Shown here piece by piece: positions 21,767 to 29,471 of a stretch of DNA of 34,981 bases. Made by a program: the position numbers and the translations under genes. The notes below the pieces were generated by a model that saw nothing but the letters and a program-made list of their open reading frames with translations, was not told the origin of the DNA and ran no database searches. Each line of letters opens with the position of its first letter. Within the stretch, counting starts at the first letter, position 1. The DNA comes from Clostridiales bacterium (lineage in GTDB: Bacteria > Bacillota > Clostridia > Oscillospirales > Oscillospiraceae). The stretch is taken from positions 1 to 34,981 of the forward strand of contig SFFV01000022.1 in assembly GCA_004557735.1 (NCBI GenBank), given 5' to 3'.

Positions 21767-24250
21767 TTACAGATACCGGTCCAGCGTCTCGCGGGCCTTG
21801 TCCCAGCCGGCGCGGGCGCGGTTGATGAGCTCGGCAACGTCGCCGGTCCATTCCGGCGCGCCGGGGAGAACGCGGCGGCGCGGCAGCTCGCCGCTCTGCC
21901 AGCGCTCGATCACGCTGCGGTACTGCGCGCGGGCGTTCTTCACGCTGTCTTCCCATGAGAGATAGATCTTCTCCGAGGCCGTCTCGCCGATGCGGGCGAA
22001 ATACTCGCGGGCTGCGCCCTCGCGCAGCAGCGCCGCGGCAAGAGCGTCGCCGTTTTCGGGGATGAGGATACCGGTGTCGCCGTCGGTGATGCCCTCGGCG
22101 GCGCAGCTGCCTTCAATGAGCACGCTGCCGAGCGAGCACGCCGCCGCCTCGCGCACGACAAGACCGTTTGTGTCGAACGTCGAGGGAAAGAGCAGGAGAT
22201 CGGCGCGGGTGTACCACGCGCGGATCGCGTCGCGGTCGCGTTCGGCGCCGGTGAAGCGGCAGAGACCGGTAAGGCCGAGCTGCGCGGCGTATTCCTCGAC
22301 GGCGGCGCGGTCCTGGCCGTCGCCGACGAACACCATGCAGAAATCGCCGCCAGCGTCGCGCACCTTTTTAAGCCCGTCGAGAAGGATGCGCAGCCCCTTG
22401 TACCACATAATGCGCCCGATAAACAGGTATACCGGCTTGTCCGGGGGCAGCGACCACCTTTTGCTCAGCGCGTCCACGGCCTCCGGCGAAGCCTTGCCGC
22501 GCGGCAGATCAACGCCGTTCGGCATGACGATGTAGTCGCCCGCGTACCCGAGCGAGCGGAGATTTTCTCCCGCGCCGCGGCTCACGACCCAGACCTCGTC
22601 GCACGCGGAGATGTTGCTCACGAGGAGCTTCACCGCCGCCTCCTGCAGCGTTTTGCCGCGGATGGCCTTGGCGATGTCGATATCGAATTTCGTGTGATAG
22701 GTGAACACGACCGGCTTGTCGATCGCCTCGCGCAGACTGCGCGCGAGCATCGTCGAGACGACCGGGCAGTGCGTGTGGATCACGTCAAAGTCCATTGCCG
22801 CGAGTTTTGCCACGGCGGCCGGGGCAAACGGGTTCCCTGCGCGGTAGCCGGTCATTTTCGTCGTGTCGATGCTCGGATAGCGCACGACGGGGAACGGGTA
22901 ATCGTCCACAACGCCCGGATACTCCGGCGTCGCGACGGCGCACAGCCCCTCGGTCTCGGTGAGGATCTTCGCATAGTTCACCACGGCGTTTGCCACGCCG
23001 TCCACGACCGGCGGGAAGGAATCGTTCATCAGGCAGACATTCAGCCCCCCGCCGCCGTCCGGACGGCGGCGGCCCTGCGAGGAACGCTTGCGCGCGAGCA
23101 GCGCCGGGGCGGGACGCGCCGTTCCTCCCTGCCGGGCGAGCTTGCGCGCGGCCGGTTCGGCAATCGCCGCGGCGAGCGCCTCGCTGCCGCCGGCAAGCCC
23201 GAGCAGCGCGTCCGCCGTGAGGATCTGCCAGGGATCGACGCCCCTGCGCTCCGCCGCCGTTTCGAGCAGCGCCACGGCGAGATCGACGTAATCGCCCTTT
23301 TCCGCGCCGAGCCGCTTGGCGAGCGCGGGGAGCTGCTTTTCGCAGAGCGTCCGCAGACGGACGCTCTGCCCGGCAGAGACGGCGTCCGAGAGGAGGGAGA
23401 GAGCCTTCGCCTCGTCCCAATCGCAGTCCACATAGTATTTCGTGCCGCGGAGCCCGTAGAGAAAGCGCTGCGTGTCGTAGTATCCGGCGCGCAGGTTTTC
23501 CCGGCTCTGCGCCGGTTCAAATTCCAGCGTGCTGCCGAGATCGGCGGTCGGCTCAACGGTAAAGACGCGCGTATCCGCCGGGATCTTCACCGGACGCTCC
23601 ACGCCGATGCCGAAGAGCCTCAGCGCGAGAATGTCCTTGTAGCCGTGCTCGATGAGCACATGCAGCGGCAGCACGTCGCGCAGACCGCCGTCGGCGTAGC
23701 GCTTGCCGCCGAGCTTTTCGCTGCGGAACACCGGCAGATATGCGCTCGCGAGCAGCATGTCGCAGAGCGTGCCCTCCGGCAGATCCTTTGCGCGCAGCTC
23801 GAGCAGCTTCCCGTCCGAAAGGGAGAATGTGTTGATGAAAAGCTCCGTCGGCGATCCGCGCACCGTTTTCTCGTCCACGACCTGCGCGATCCACTCGCGC
23901 AGCGGCGTAACGTCAAAGCCGCGTTTTTTCACGACCTCGAGCATCTGCTGCGCCACGTCGTCCAGCTCGTCGAGCTTCACGCCGCCCTTCAAAAGGTGCG
24001 ACATCGTTTCGTCGTCCACATCCATGACCTGCGAATAGCGGATGTTTTCCCAGATGGCTTCCGCTTTTTCAAGATCGCCCATCACGATGAGCGCGCCGTT
24101 GAGAGCGCCGACGGAAGTGCCCGCGACGGCGTCGATCCTTACGCCCGCCTCGCGCAGCGCCTTCCATGCGCCGATCTGGTACGCGCCCTTCGCCCCGCCG
24201 CCTTCGAGCGCCAGCGCGTAGGAACGGGAGACGTCAATGCGTAGTTCCAT
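21767..24250 (-). CDS. Patatin-like phospholipase fused to a GT4 glycosyltransferase
   Basis: An 827-aa fusion with no stop between the two parts. Residues 1-370 form a patatin domain with oxyanion motif GGGAKGAY (17-24), nucleophile GTSVG (Ser46) and catalytic DGG (Asp187), a Ser-Asp dyad lipid acyl hydrolase. An Arg/Ala/Pro-rich linker (about 375-402) leads to a GT-B fold GT4 glycosyltransferase (about 403-827). Its motifs are CLMNDSFPPVVDGVAN, HTHCPVVS, FIGRIMWYKGLRILL and FPSTFDTNGLVVREAAACS. Related GT4 enzymes glycosylate diacylglycerol or lipid carriers. The start at 24250 has GGAGG 12 nt upstream, a long spacing. An internal restart at Met408 could also give a separate glycosyltransferase. 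No signal peptide is seen. It is the last gene of a unit with an Ldh_2-type dehydrogenase and a U32-like protein. Confidence 0.85.
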   Translation of the reverse strand: MELRIDVSRSYALALEGGGAKGAYQIGAWKALREAGVRIDAVAGTSVGALNGALIVMGDLEKAEAIWENIRYSQVMDVDDETMSHLLKGGVKLDELDDVAQQMLEVVKKRGFDVTPLREWIAQVVDEKTVRGSPTELFINTFSLSDGKLLELRAKDLPEGTLCDMLLASAYLPVFRSEKLGGKRYADGGLRDVLPLHVLIEHGYKDILALRLFGIGVERPVKIPADTRVFTVEPTADLGSTLEFEPAQSRENLRAGYYDTQRFLYGLRGTKYYVDCDWDEAKALSLLSDAVSAGQSVRLRTLCEKQLPALAKRLGAEKGDYVDLAVALLETAAERRGVDPWQILTADALLGLAGGSEALAAAIAEPAARKLARQGGTARPAPALLARKRSSQGRRRPDGGGGLNVCLMNDSFPPVVDGVANAVVNYAKILTETEGLCAVATPEYPGVVDDYPFPVVRYPSIDTTKMTGYRAGNPFAPAAVAKLAAMDFDVIHTHCPVVSTMLARSLREAIDKPVVFTYHTKFDIDIAKAIRGKTLQEAAVKLLVSNISACDEVWVVSRGAGENLRSLGYAGDYIVMPNGVDLPRGKASPEAVDALSKRWSLPPDKPVYLFIGRIMWYKGLRILLDGLKKVRDAGGDFCMVFVGDGQDRAAVEEYAAQLGLTGLCRFTGAERDRDAIRAWYTRADLLLFPSTFDTNGLVVREAAACSLGSVLIEGSCAAEGITDGDTGILIPENGDALAAALLREGAAREYFARIGETASEKIYLSWEDSVKNARAQYRSVIERWQSGELPRRRVLPGAPEWTGDVAELINRARAGWDKARETLDRYL

Positions 24251-24303
24251 GGGGAGATACGGCCTCCTTCCCAAATGCATAAAGGGTTGATGAAATATCG
24301 GAT

Positions 24304-25353
24304 TCAGAGTCTCTCCGCACAGCCGAGCTCTTCGGCGAGCGCGTTGAGCGTCTCGCGCAGCGCCGCCGCCACCGGCACGCCGTTCGCCGCGCTCTCGGCG
24401 GCGCGGCGCTCCTCCGGCTCGCCGGGGAGCAGTATCTCGCCGCCCGGCTGCGCCGGGGCAAGAGCGGTGATGCGCGAAAGGCTTTCCTCGCACAGCCGTT
24501 CAAAGGTCTCCAGCGGCAGAAAGCGCTTTATATCCACACAGCCGAAAATATGGCCGGTCCCCGCCGGGCGCGAAAGATCGGAGAGCAGCCCCGTGCCGCC
24601 GAGAGCGCCGCTGCCCGTGAGCACGGCGCAGAGAAGCTCGATGAAGATCGCAAGCCCCGACCCCTTCGCGCCGCCGGCGGGGAGGAGCGTGCCGCCGTTC
24701 AAAACGGCGGAGGCGTCGGTCGTGGGCGCGCCGTGCGCGTCCAGCCCCCAGGTCTCGGGGATGGGCGTGCCGCTGAGCGCGGCATAGCGGATCTTGCCGC
24801 GCGCGACGGTGGAGAGCGCCATGTCGAGCGCGAGAGGCGCCTTCCCCTCGCCGCGCGGCAGCGCCAGACCGAGCGGATCGGTGCCGAGAAGCGGCTGCGC
24901 CGCGCCGTGCGGCGCCATGGCGCTCGCCGCCGAGGAAAGATTGAAGGCGAAAAAGCCGCGCCGCGCCGCGGGGATCGCGTACCACGCGCCCGTGCCGAAA
25001 TGGTTGGAATTTGCCACCGCGACAAACGAAACGCCGTATTTTCCGGCGAGCTCCTCCGCCTTGTCGGCGGCCTTCCGTCCGGCGAGCTGGCCGAGACCGT
25101 TCTGCGCGTCGAGCCGCGCCGTGCCGCCGCACTCCATCGTGAACGGCATCGGAACATTCCTCGCCGTCGCGCCCGAACGGAGACGGGCGATGTACTGCGG
25201 CAGCCGCAGCAGCCCGTGCGAGGTCACGCCCCGGCACTCGGCAAAAACGATGCTGTCGGTCAAAAGCGCGGCGTCGTCCGCCGAAAGCCCGGCCGCGCGG
25301 CAGAGCGAAACGGAAAAGGCGCGCAGCGCGGCGGCGTCTGTGCGCCCGCTCAT
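24304..25353 (-). CDS. Ldh_2 (malate/L-lactate/sulfolactate-type) NAD(P)-dependent dehydrogenase
   Basis: A 349-aa oxidoreductase of the Ldh_2/MDH2 family, a fold distinct from classical lactate dehydrogenases. The motifs are VTSHGLLRLPQYI near residue 45, NSNHFGTGAWY with the catalytic His, MAPHGAAQPLLGTDPL and LLPAGGAKGSGLAIFIELL. Family members oxidise or reduce 2-hydroxyacids such as malate, ureidoglycolate or sulfolactate; the substrate here is not resolved. Its start overlaps the stop of the upstream gene by 4 nt (ATGA), and 53 nt separate it from the patatin fusion. The C-terminus is rather Ala/Glu-rich. Confidence 0.85.
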   Translation of the reverse strand: MSGRTDAAALRAFSVSLCRAAGLSADDAALLTDSIVFAECRGVTSHGLLRLPQYIARLRSGATARNVPMPFTMECGGTARLDAQNGLGQLAGRKAADKAEELAGKYGVSFVAVANSNHFGTGAWYAIPAARRGFFAFNLSSAASAMAPHGAAQPLLGTDPLGLALPRGEGKAPLALDMALSTVARGKIRYAALSGTPIPETWGLDAHGAPTTDASAVLNGGTLLPAGGAKGSGLAIFIELLCAVLTGSGALGGTGLLSDLSRPAGTGHIFGCVDIKRFLPLETFERLCEESLSRITALAPAQPGGEILLPGEPEERRAAESAANGVPVAAALRETLNALAEELGCAERL

Positions 25354-26276
25354 ACGCGAACCTCCGCTTCGGCGACGAGCCCGCGTCCTTCGCCGCGGCG
25401 GAGCTGGCGCGCCTCGGGCAGATACCGTTCCAGCATCTCCATAACGATGGCGGCCTGCCGCGCCATGCGGACGGCGTCCGCCTCCGTCGGCAGCGAGCCG
25501 TGGGCGGCGAGAGCGCTGTTGCCGATCTTGAGATACACCGGCGCGCAGCAGCGCACGATCTCGGGCGCTTCGTAGGTGCGGATGAACCCGCCGGAGCCTT
25601 CCGGGCAGTCGGTGTGGACGTCGAGCGGGACGGAAACGCTCGCGCGCAGCGCGCAGAGCATATCGAGCGAAAGATCGCGCACGGGGTTGATGCTGTCCGC
25701 GCCGCACCGCTCAAGCAGGCGGAACGACGCGCCGTTGCCGTGGCCGCAGTGGGCGCTCGCCTTGAACACCGTGTCCGCGGGCAGCTCGCCGGCGCGCCGC
25801 GCCTCATCGAGCACCCAGAGAAGCCCCTCGTCGTACACGAGCAGCCCCCGGATACCGAGATCGCACACGCGCTTTGCGTCCTCGAGCGCGCGGACGAGCT
25901 GTTCCTCGCCGCGCAGCCGGTAGCCGATGACGGCGCCCTGCCGCGAAAGGCGCGTGGCGGAGGTGTCATACGCGGCCCGCGGGCCGATCGACACGGTGAG
26001 CGCAGCGCCGCTGTCACGGCAAAGCGCGGCATATTCCAGAAGCTCCGCGCGCGTATGGCGGAACGCGCCGAGCGTTTCGTCGATCCGGTTGACCGTGACG
26101 CCGAGACGCTCGCTCTCGCGCAGCAGCGCCCGGGCCGCGGCGGCGGTGTTCACTGTGGGGATCTCCACGCCGAACTGCGCTCCGCCGGGGAATGTGCGCT
26201 CCGAGTCCGGGAGAGAGTGCAGATCGCCTCCCGGCAGACCCAGAGTGCGCAGAAAAGCTCTCGATTTATCCATCAT
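25350..26276 (-). CDS. U32-peptidase-like TIM-barrel protein
   Basis: A 308-aa protein with alternating strand/helix pattern that I associate with U32-peptidase-like (COG0826-type) TIM barrels. Recognisable stretches are VNRIDETLGAFRHTRAEL, VFKASAHCGHGNGASFRLL, DVHTDCPEGSGGFIRTYEAPE and IVRCCAPVYLKIGN. The family name does not fix a function; several such proteins act in tRNA or cofactor modification rather than proteolysis. It lacks the C-terminal Cys motif of true YhbU/RlhA members as far as I can see. ATG at 26276 or the adjacent ATG at 26273 has GGAG about 10 nt upstream. It is translationally coupled to the Ldh_2 dehydrogenase, so the two may act on one 2-hydroxyacid pathway. Confidence 0.6.
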   Translation of the reverse strand: MMDKSRAFLRTLGLPGGDLHSLPDSERTFPGGAQFGVEIPTVNTAAAARALLRESERLGVTVNRIDETLGAFRHTRAELLEYAALCRDSGAALTVSIGPRAAYDTSATRLSRQGAVIGYRLRGEEQLVRALEDAKRVCDLGIRGLLVYDEGLLWVLDEARRAGELPADTVFKASAHCGHGNGASFRLLERCGADSINPVRDLSLDMLCALRASVSVPLDVHTDCPEGSGGFIRTYEAPEIVRCCAPVYLKIGNSALAAHGSLPTEADAVRMARQAAIVMEMLERYLPEARQLRRGEGRGLVAEAEVRV

Positions 26277-26312
26277 AACGGCATCGCTCCTTGTTCCGGG
26301 AAATACAGAGAA

Positions 26313-26341
26313 AGTATACCGCAATTCTCCTCCGTTGAAAA
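26313..26341 (-). promoter_or_regulatory. Promoter of the U32-like / Ldh_2 / patatin-GT4 unit
   Basis: On the minus strand TATACT (26318-26313) is preceded after 17 nt by a weak TTTTCA (26341-26336). Confidence 0.5.
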
Positions 26342-26370
26342 GTCCCGAAACGCGAAAAGGCGTTCGGACA

Positions 26371-26402
26371 AAAAAGGAACCCCCCGGCGGGAGGTTCCTT
26401 TT
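26371..26402 (-). terminator. Terminator after mrp
   Basis: AAAAGGAACCCCCC (26372-26385) pairs with GGGAGGTTCCTTTT (26389-26402) with one mismatch. A T6 run follows on the minus strand (26376-26371), in the direction of mrp. Confidence 0.85.
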
Positions 26403-26442
26403 GTATGCAATTCGCTTATCGGCTGTCATTCGGTGCGGCCGT

Positions 26443-27267
26443 TCAGAGCTTCTCCACGGCGTCGGCCATGGCGTCGAGCCAGTCGCCGGAAAAGACCTCC
26501 ATAAGGCCGCCGTCGGAGCAGGCGGCGAGACGCGGATCGATCGGGAGCTTCGCGACGTTGGGAATGCCGTGCAGCGCCGCGAGACCGTCGGCGCGGCTCG
26601 CGCCGAAGATCTCATGCTTCGCGCCGCAGTCCGGGCATACATAGTACGACATGTTCTCCACGAGACCGACGACGTTTTTCTTCATCATCGCGGCCATGTT
26701 GACCGCCTTTTCCACGATCATGCCGACGAGCTCCTGCGGGCTCGCCACGACGATCACGCCGTCCACCGGCAGCGACTGGAACACCGTCAGCGGCACGTCG
26801 CCCGTTCCGGGAGGCATATCGACGAACATATAGTCCACATCCCCCCAGTGCACGTCCGTCCAGAACTGGTTGACGACGCCCGCGATCACCGGGCCGCGCC
26901 AGAGCACCGGCTCCGTCTCCTTTTCGAGCAGGAGGTTGATGCTCATCACCTTGATGCCGGTGTGGGATTCCAGCGGCTCAATGCCGTGCTCGCTCTGGAA
27001 GCAGGTGCCGTGGATGTTGAACGCCTTGGGGATGGAAGGGCCGGTGATGTCGGCGTCAAGAATGGCGGTCTTGTAGCCGCGGCGCTGCATGAGCACCGCG
27101 AGCATCGACGTGACCATCGACTTGCCGACGCCGCCCTTGCCGCTCACCACGGCGACGACCTTGCCGACGCGGGAGGCGCTGTTGAGCGGCTGAAGGAGGC
27201 TCTGCGGTTCGGTGCGCTCGCCGCAGGACGAGCCGCAGGTCGAACAATCGTGCGTGCATTCACTCAT
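26443..27267 (-). CDS. Mrp/NBP35-type Fe-S cluster carrier ATPase
   Basis: A 274-aa deviant Walker-A P-loop ATPase (SGKGGVGKSMVTSML, residues about 42-56) that binds and transfers Fe-S clusters. The N-terminus carries a four-Cys set (CTHDCSTCGSSC), and YYVCPDCGAKH holds the CxxC that bridges the dimer cluster. DMPPGTGD is the Walker-B/switch region. Length and motifs fit ApbC/Mrp. It lies 36 nt downstream of mgtE with no promoter or terminator between, so the two are likely co-transcribed; a functional link to Mg2+ uptake is not obvious beyond Mg-ATP use. Confidence 0.92.
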   Translation of the reverse strand: MSECTHDCSTCGSSCGERTEPQSLLQPLNSASRVGKVVAVVSGKGGVGKSMVTSMLAVLMQRRGYKTAILDADITGPSIPKAFNIHGTCFQSEHGIEPLESHTGIKVMSINLLLEKETEPVLWRGPVIAGVVNQFWTDVHWGDVDYMFVDMPPGTGDVPLTVFQSLPVDGVIVVASPQELVGMIVEKAVNMAAMMKKNVVGLVENMSYYVCPDCGAKHEIFGASRADGLAALHGIPNVAKLPIDPRLAACSDGGLMEVFSGDWLDAMADAVEKL

Positions 27268-27303
27268 AGGGTAACGATCTCCTTGAAAATGATAATGTGT
27301 GAT

Positions 27304-28674
27304 TTACAGCCCCAGCAGGGCGGAGGCGATGGAAAAATAGATCAGCAGAGACAAAACGTCCACGATCGTTGTGATGAACGGGCTTGCCATGACCGCGGGG
27401 TCAAACCCCAGCTTTTCCGCGAGGATCGGCAGCGAGCAGCCGACGAGCTTCGCGAGGAATACGACGCATACAAGCGTCAGACACACGACCGCCGCGACGG
27501 GCACGGTGACGCCGTTGTGGAGCAGCAGATTGTCCACGAGCATCATTTTGGCGAAGTTTGCGCCCGCAAGACACGCGCCGCAGAGCACGCTCACGCGCAT
27601 TTCCTTCCATATGACGGCCCAGAGATCGGAAAACCGGATCTCGCCGAGCGCGAGACCGCGGATAACGGCGACGGAAGCCTGCGTGCCGCTGTTGCCGCCC
27701 GTGCCGGAGAGCATCGGGATGAACGACGAGAGCACAAGGCACGCCGCGAGCTGATTCTGGAAATGGTTGATGATGAGCCCCGTGAACGTGGCCGAGAGCA
27801 TGAGAATGAGCAGCCACGGGATACGCGCTTTCCACGTTTCCATGACGCCCGTGTACAGATACGGCCGCTCCGAGGGGGCCATGCCGGCCATTTTCTCAAT
27901 GTCCTCGGTGGCCTCTTCTTCCATAACGTCGATGGCGTCGTCCACGGTGACGATGCCGACGAGCCGGTTTTCGGTGTCCACGACCGGGAGGGCGTTGAAG
28001 TTATACTTGGAGAACATCTGCGCGACGGTCTCCTGGTCCTCGGACGTCGTGACGGAGATGACGTTCGGCTCCATGATATCCTCGATCACGTCGTCATTGT
28101 CCGAGAGAATGAGCGTTCGCAGCGAGAGCGCGCCGATGAGACGGCTTTTGTCGGTCACATAGCAGGTGTTGATCGTTTCCTTATCGACGCCGGTGCGCTT
28201 GATGCGCTTGGTCGCCTCCTCCACGGTCATCTGCGGGCGGAGAGAGACGAACTCCGTCGTCATGATGCTGCCGGCGCTGTCCTCCGGATAGCGCAAGATC
28301 TCGTTGATCATCCGGCGCATGTCGGGGTCGGCCTGCCGGAGAATGCGCTTTACGACGTTTGCGGGCATCTCCTCGACGAGATCGACCGCGTCGTCCACAT
28401 ACAGCTCGTCCACGACTTCCTTGAGTTCCGTGTCGGAAAAGCCGCGGATCAGCAGCTCCTGCTGCTCGGGCTGCATTTCGACGAACGTTTCCGCCGCCAG
28501 CTCCTTCGGCAGCAGCCGGAAGAGGAGCGGCAGGGCGAGCTCGTCCGTTTCTTCAAAAACCGCCGCCACGTCCGCCGGGTTCATCGTTACGAGAATGTCC
28601 CGGAGCGTGGCGTATTTCTTCCCCTCGATAAGCGCGGAGAGCGTGCTTTCGAGAGTGACGGTAGTCTCTGCCAT
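27304..28674 (-). CDS. mgtE: Magnesium transporter MgtE
   Basis: A 456-aa Mg2+ channel. The acidic N-domain (about 1-130) is followed by two CBS domains (about 135-255, DSAGSIMTTEF and EDIMEPNVISV), the plug helix and five transmembrane helices (about 285-456) with the pore motif FIPMLSGTGGNSGTQASVAVIRGLALGEI. In this family the cytoplasmic domains close the pore at high Mg2+. GGAGGT lies 8 nt before the ATG. A strong promoter (28894-28866) and a 185-nt structured leader with a short reading frame precede it, implying control at RNA level. Confidence 0.96.
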   Translation of the reverse strand: MAETTVTLESTLSALIEGKKYATLRDILVTMNPADVAAVFEETDELALPLLFRLLPKELAAETFVEMQPEQQELLIRGFSDTELKEVVDELYVDDAVDLVEEMPANVVKRILRQADPDMRRMINEILRYPEDSAGSIMTTEFVSLRPQMTVEEATKRIKRTGVDKETINTCYVTDKSRLIGALSLRTLILSDNDDVIEDIMEPNVISVTTSEDQETVAQMFSKYNFNALPVVDTENRLVGIVTVDDAIDVMEEEATEDIEKMAGMAPSERPYLYTGVMETWKARIPWLLILMLSATFTGLIINHFQNQLAACLVLSSFIPMLSGTGGNSGTQASVAVIRGLALGEIRFSDLWAVIWKEMRVSVLCGACLAGANFAKMMLVDNLLLHNGVTVPVAAVVCLTLVCVVFLAKLVGCSLPILAEKLGFDPAVMASPFITTIVDVLSLLIYFSIASALLGL

Positions 28675-28704
28675 CGGGTCTTACCTCCTTGGATATTTAT
28701 GGGG

Positions 28705-28860
28705 AGTTAAGACACAGGGGGCGGATTATGCGCCGGCGGTCACAGATGCCGGCGGTATTTCCGTCGACAATCGGCCCTCGCCTGTGCCGCTGGTACTGTG
28801 ACCGGATTCCATGACCTTCACCTCGCAAAAACAAATTCGATCTGCCGGGGGATCTCAACT
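28705..28860 (-). promoter_or_regulatory. Structured 5' leader of mgtE, riboswitch-like
   Basis: Three pairings can be drawn on the minus strand. P1 joins AGTTGAGA (28860-28853) to TCTTAACT (28712-28705) and closes the whole leader at the predicted transcription start. A 9-bp helix joins CGGTCACAG (28804-28796) to CTGTGACCG (28745-28737). CACAGG (28786-28781) inside that helix's loop pairs with CCTGTG (28718-28713) beyond it, which makes a pseudoknot. I do not recognise the M-box (ykoK) core sequences, nor a cobalamin or other known class. Confidence 0.5.
28726..28812 (-). CDS. Putative leader peptide upstream of mgtE (28 codons)
   Basis: ATG at 28812 follows AGGTGAAGG at suitable distance and opens a 28-codon frame ending in TAA at 28726. 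The predicted peptide starts MESGHSTSGTGEG and contains an Ile-Pro-Pro stretch near residue 20. It spans most of the pairing elements of the leader, so its translation would unfold them. Proline-containing leader peptides control Mg2+ transporter genes in enterobacteria (mgtL); here this is an analogy only. The frame could also be fortuitous. Confidence 0.4.
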   Translation of the reverse strand: MESGHSTSGTGEGRLSTEIPPASVTAGA

Positions 28861-28865
28861 TATGT

Positions 28866-28894
28866 ATTATATGCCCAAAAGCGCCGCAAGTCAA
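28866..28894 (-). promoter_or_regulatory. Promoter of mgtE-mrp
   Basis: On the minus strand TTGACT (28894-28889), a 17-nt spacer and a consensus TATAAT (28871-28866). It places the start of transcription near 28859, at the base of the leader's P1 helix. Confidence 0.88.
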
Positions 28895-28907
28895 ACCGAA
28901 ACGGGAG

Positions 28908-29120
28908 CTATTTTCCGCTTTTGCCGTCGGTTTCCGGCGTTTCGGCGCGCTCGATCCTTTTGATCTGCTTTTCGTATTTGGCCCGCGCGCCCATCATCTC
29001 GCGCCCGCAGCCCGTGCAGCGGAGCTTGAAGTCCGCGCCGATGCGCAGCACCTCCCACCGGCACGCGCCGCAGGGGTGATTTTTTTTCAGTACAAGAATG
29101 TCTCCGACACGGATATCCAT
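28908..29120 (-). CDS. DUF951 family protein
   Basis: A 70-aa protein starting MDIRVGDILVLKKNHPCGACRW and continuing with LRCTGCGREMM, which fits the small DUF951 family of Firmicutes. Four cysteines (two in CGAC, two in CTGC) suggest a zinc-binding beta fold with a basic tail (KYEKQIKRIE), perhaps nucleic-acid binding; the function is unknown. The start at 29120 is supported by GGAGG 9 nt upstream. Its stop lies 13 nt before the mgtE promoter. Confidence 0.85.
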   Translation of the reverse strand: MDIRVGDILVLKKNHPCGACRWEVLRIGADFKLRCTGCGREMMGARAKYEKQIKRIERAETPETDGKSGK

Positions 29121-29167
29121 ACATATTTTCCTCCGGACTGGGAAATATCCCCACAGGGGGTGATTCG

Positions 29168-29377
29168 ATGCATACACAGCAGCTCACGGCGCGGTTTCCT
29201 ACCGGGGAGGAGATGAACGCCGCGCTTGCCGATCTTCGCCGCAGCGGAGCGGTCTGCCACACCGGGGCGATACCGTATAACGCGATAGGACTCTCGCCGG
29301 TGCTCCGCTTCTCGGTGCGCGAAGCGGACCTGTGCCTTGCCAAGGCGATCATACGGCACGCGGGCGGGAGAGTATAG
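29168..29377 (+). CDS. Small protein of unknown function (69 aa)
   Basis: I do not recognise this family. The start at 29168 has AGGGGGTGA a few bases upstream, and codon use matches neighbouring genes. The predicted product is soluble, with a helix around residues 13-26 (EEMNAALADLRRSGA) and a C-terminal helix (LCLAKAIIRHAGG). It has the alpha/beta character of small regulatory or DUF3343-like proteins, but nothing decisive. It is divergent from DUF951, with only 47 nt between the start codons. Confidence 0.55.
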   Translation: MHTQQLTARFPTGEEMNAALADLRRSGAVCHTGAIPYNAIGLSPVLRFSVREADLCLAKAIIRHAGGRV

Positions 29378-29415
29378 AGCTCCCCGCAGCCGGAAGCGCC
29401 GCGAAAACCTGCCTG

Positions 29416-29470
29416 CCTCCCCTGTCAGGGGAGGCGGCTTTTGCCGCAGACAAAAGCCGGAGGGGCTCCC
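29416..29470. repeat. Palindromic repeat element, second copy type
   Basis: CCTCCCCTGTCAGGGGAGG (29416-29434) is followed by a GGCTTTTG/CAAAAGCC hairpin (29437-29458) and GGAGGGGCTCCCTC. The layout (CCTCCC palindrome, variable hairpin, GGAGG end) parallels the element at 21597. It abuts the end of rarA and could also act in its transcript end. Confidence 0.65.
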
Positions 29471-29471
29471 T

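Noticed and set aside
22694..24244. 516-codon frame antisense to the patatin domain
   Set aside because: Shadow frame with no domain; the catalytic motifs are on the minus strand.
25927..28710. 927-codon plus-strand frame over mrp and mgtE
   Set aside because: It crosses three well-supported minus-strand genes, their spacers and a terminator.
28705..28860. Canonical M-box or cobalamin riboswitch upstream of mgtE
   Set aside because: Short stretches such as AGGTGA and AATCCGG recall these classes, but the ordered conserved core of neither could be found by eye.
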